A DNA stretch of 5,841 nt from positions 1 through 5,841 of the forward strand of contig DAOVGK010000080.1 in the NCBI GenBank assembly GCA_030672445.1. The letters run 5' to 3'. A program made the translations under genes and the position numbers. This document shows positions 5,096 to 5,841 of this stretch, piece by piece. The notes beneath the pieces are model-generated. The model saw nothing but the letters and a program-made list of their open reading frames with translations. It was not told where the DNA came from and ran no database searches. This DNA is from Candidatus Aerophobota bacterium (GTDB taxonomy: Bacteria > Aerophobota > Aerophobia > Aerophobales > AE-B3A). Position 1 is the first letter of the stretch. Each line of letters opens with the position of its first letter.

Positions 5096-5841
5096 ATGAG
5101 TAGACCAGGCCTTTTAAACGATTGTCCGGTTATTAAGGTAGAGGGTGAAACCTTGCCTGATGCATGGGAAAAGTCAGTAGTGGAGTGCTGGGAAAAAGGA
5201 ATAAAGATCAGAACTGAATATGACAAAGCGGGAGATCCCCCCAGCCGGGATTGTACTATGGTCATGGAGGTAACTCACCCCTTCAAAGAACCTCGTCTAC
5301 ACCGAGCTTTCCCGGCCGGACTGGAAGATCTAGAGATATATCGACAGGAGGTTATCTACGGGGTGCATGATGATTGGATTAAACCAGAGGAAGGGAAATG
5401 GAAGTATACCTACCATGAAAGACTATTTAATTATAAGGTTGAAGGAAGGAGCATAGACCAGATCGATTATGTGGTCTGCAAGCTGTCCGAAACGCCGTAT
5501 ACTCGTCGGGTTCAAGCGGTTACCTGGAAAACCTGGCTTGACCCTAAGTGTAGCGATCCACCTTGTATGCAACGCCTCTGGCTAAGGATCTTTGAGGATC
5601 ATCTCCAGTTAAATGCTCATCTTAGAAGTAACGATGCTTTTAAGGCGGCTTTTATGAATATGTTTGCCTTTACCGAGCTACAAAAGATGATAGCAGAAAG
5701 AATTAGTGAGAAAATAGGTAAAAAGATAAAAGTAGGCAAATATGTCCATATCGCTGACAGTTACCATATCTATGGCTCTTACTATAAAGATTTTAAGGGT
5801 TTTCTTGATACTTTGAAGAAAAGATCCTTTGAGGAGAGAAC
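5096..5841 (+). CDS. Thymidylate synthase family protein, divergent (partial, 3' end cut)
   Basis: The frame is open from ATG 5096 to the window edge: 248 codons plus two bases. An in-frame stop at 5051 and no other start between make 5096 the likely start, though only a weak GAG-type site precedes it. The family, thymidylate synthase/dCMP hydroxymethylase, makes dTMP (or hydroxymethyl-dCMP) using methylene-tetrahydrofolate. Key residues: Arg51 (phosphate region), Glu85, RRVQAVTW (137-144), DPK (149-151), catalytic Cys157 in DPPCMQR, Arg177-Ser178 (dUMP phosphate), Asp180, Asn188 and HIY (224-226). Spacing Cys157-Arg177-Asn188 equals Cys146-Arg166-Asn177 of the E. coli enzyme. Asn188 favours dUMP over dCMP. 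Differences include Met158 for the usual His after the cysteine, Leu176 for the Gln before Arg-Ser, and about six extra residues before HIY. It resembles archaeal-type synthases more than classical ThyA. Probably co-transcribed with gatA. Biochemical activity is inferred. Confidence 0.85.
   Translation, partial: MSRPGLLNDCPVIKVEGETLPDAWEKSVVECWEKGIKIRTEYDKAGDPPSRDCTMVMEVTHPFKEPRLHRAFPAGLEDLEIYRQEVIYGVHDDWIKPEEGKWKYTYHERLFNYKVEGRSIDQIDYVVCKLSETPYTRRVQAVTWKTWLDPKCSDPPCMQRLWLRIFEDHLQLNAHLRSNDAFKAAFMNMFAFTELQKMIAERISEKIGKKIKVGKYVHIADSYHIYGSYYKDFKGFLDTLKKRSFEER

Noticed and set aside
4806..5265. Minus-strand open frames over the end of gatA and the start of the thymidylate-synthase gene
   Set aside because: They are antisense to conserved coding sequence on the plus strand and show no domain.
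5096..5841. dCMP hydroxymethylase (phage-like DNA modification) identity
   Set aside because: Those enzymes normally carry Asp at the position where this protein has Asn188, and no phage genes are nearby; dUMP methylation is the better guess.

Overview
This is a bacterial window: leaderless-free Shine-Dalgarno starts, sigma70-type promoters, a Sec signal peptide and a bacterial GatA are all visible. Base composition is intermediate (mid-40s % GC by eye). The combination of a sugar-uptake locus, a GatA gene separated from gatB/gatC and a divergent thymidylate-synthase-family protein fits an uncultivated, probably anaerobic fermentative bacterium. I cannot place it to a phylum from the sequence alone.

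Left part (1-3434): a divergent carbohydrate locus. On the minus strand, a ROK-family winged-helix regulator (415-1617) is followed by the start of a secreted protein that looks like an ABC-transporter sugar-binding protein (1-234, cut by the window edge). On the plus strand, an FGGY-family carbohydrate kinase (1902-3434) points away from them. The 284-bp intergenic region 1618-1901 is dense with signals: a textbook sigma70 promoter for the ROK gene, an imperfect 17-bp palindrome just downstream of its -10, a hairpin-like repeat sharing the same GGAAAGTT core just upstream of its -35, a second promoter for the kinase, and a perfect 12-bp inverted repeat abutting the kinase ribosome binding site. 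The simplest reading is that the ROK protein senses a sugar or sugar phosphate and controls its own operon (uptake) and the kinase (first intracellular step). The sugar is not identifiable here. The 180-bp gap 235-414 between the ROK gene and the binding-protein gene holds only the latter's ribosome binding site; I see no convincing terminator or promoter in it.

Middle (3435-3611): a 177-bp gap with no gene. Its right half is a highly structured palindromic block (3517-3591) made of a cloverleaf-like GC-rich repeat followed by an 11-bp perfect hairpin. It looks like a dispersed REP-type element. It happens to be open in frame with the next gene, so a naive gene call extends into it.

Right part (3612-5841): gatA, glutamyl/aspartyl-tRNA amidotransferase subunit A, most likely beginning at a TTG codon, followed 17 bp later by a thymidylate-synthase-family gene running off the right edge. 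These two are housekeeping-type genes, probably co-transcribed, with no obvious functional tie to the sugar locus. No CRISPR array, tRNA, rRNA, transposase or phage gene was seen, and I found no clear new defence or mobile system.
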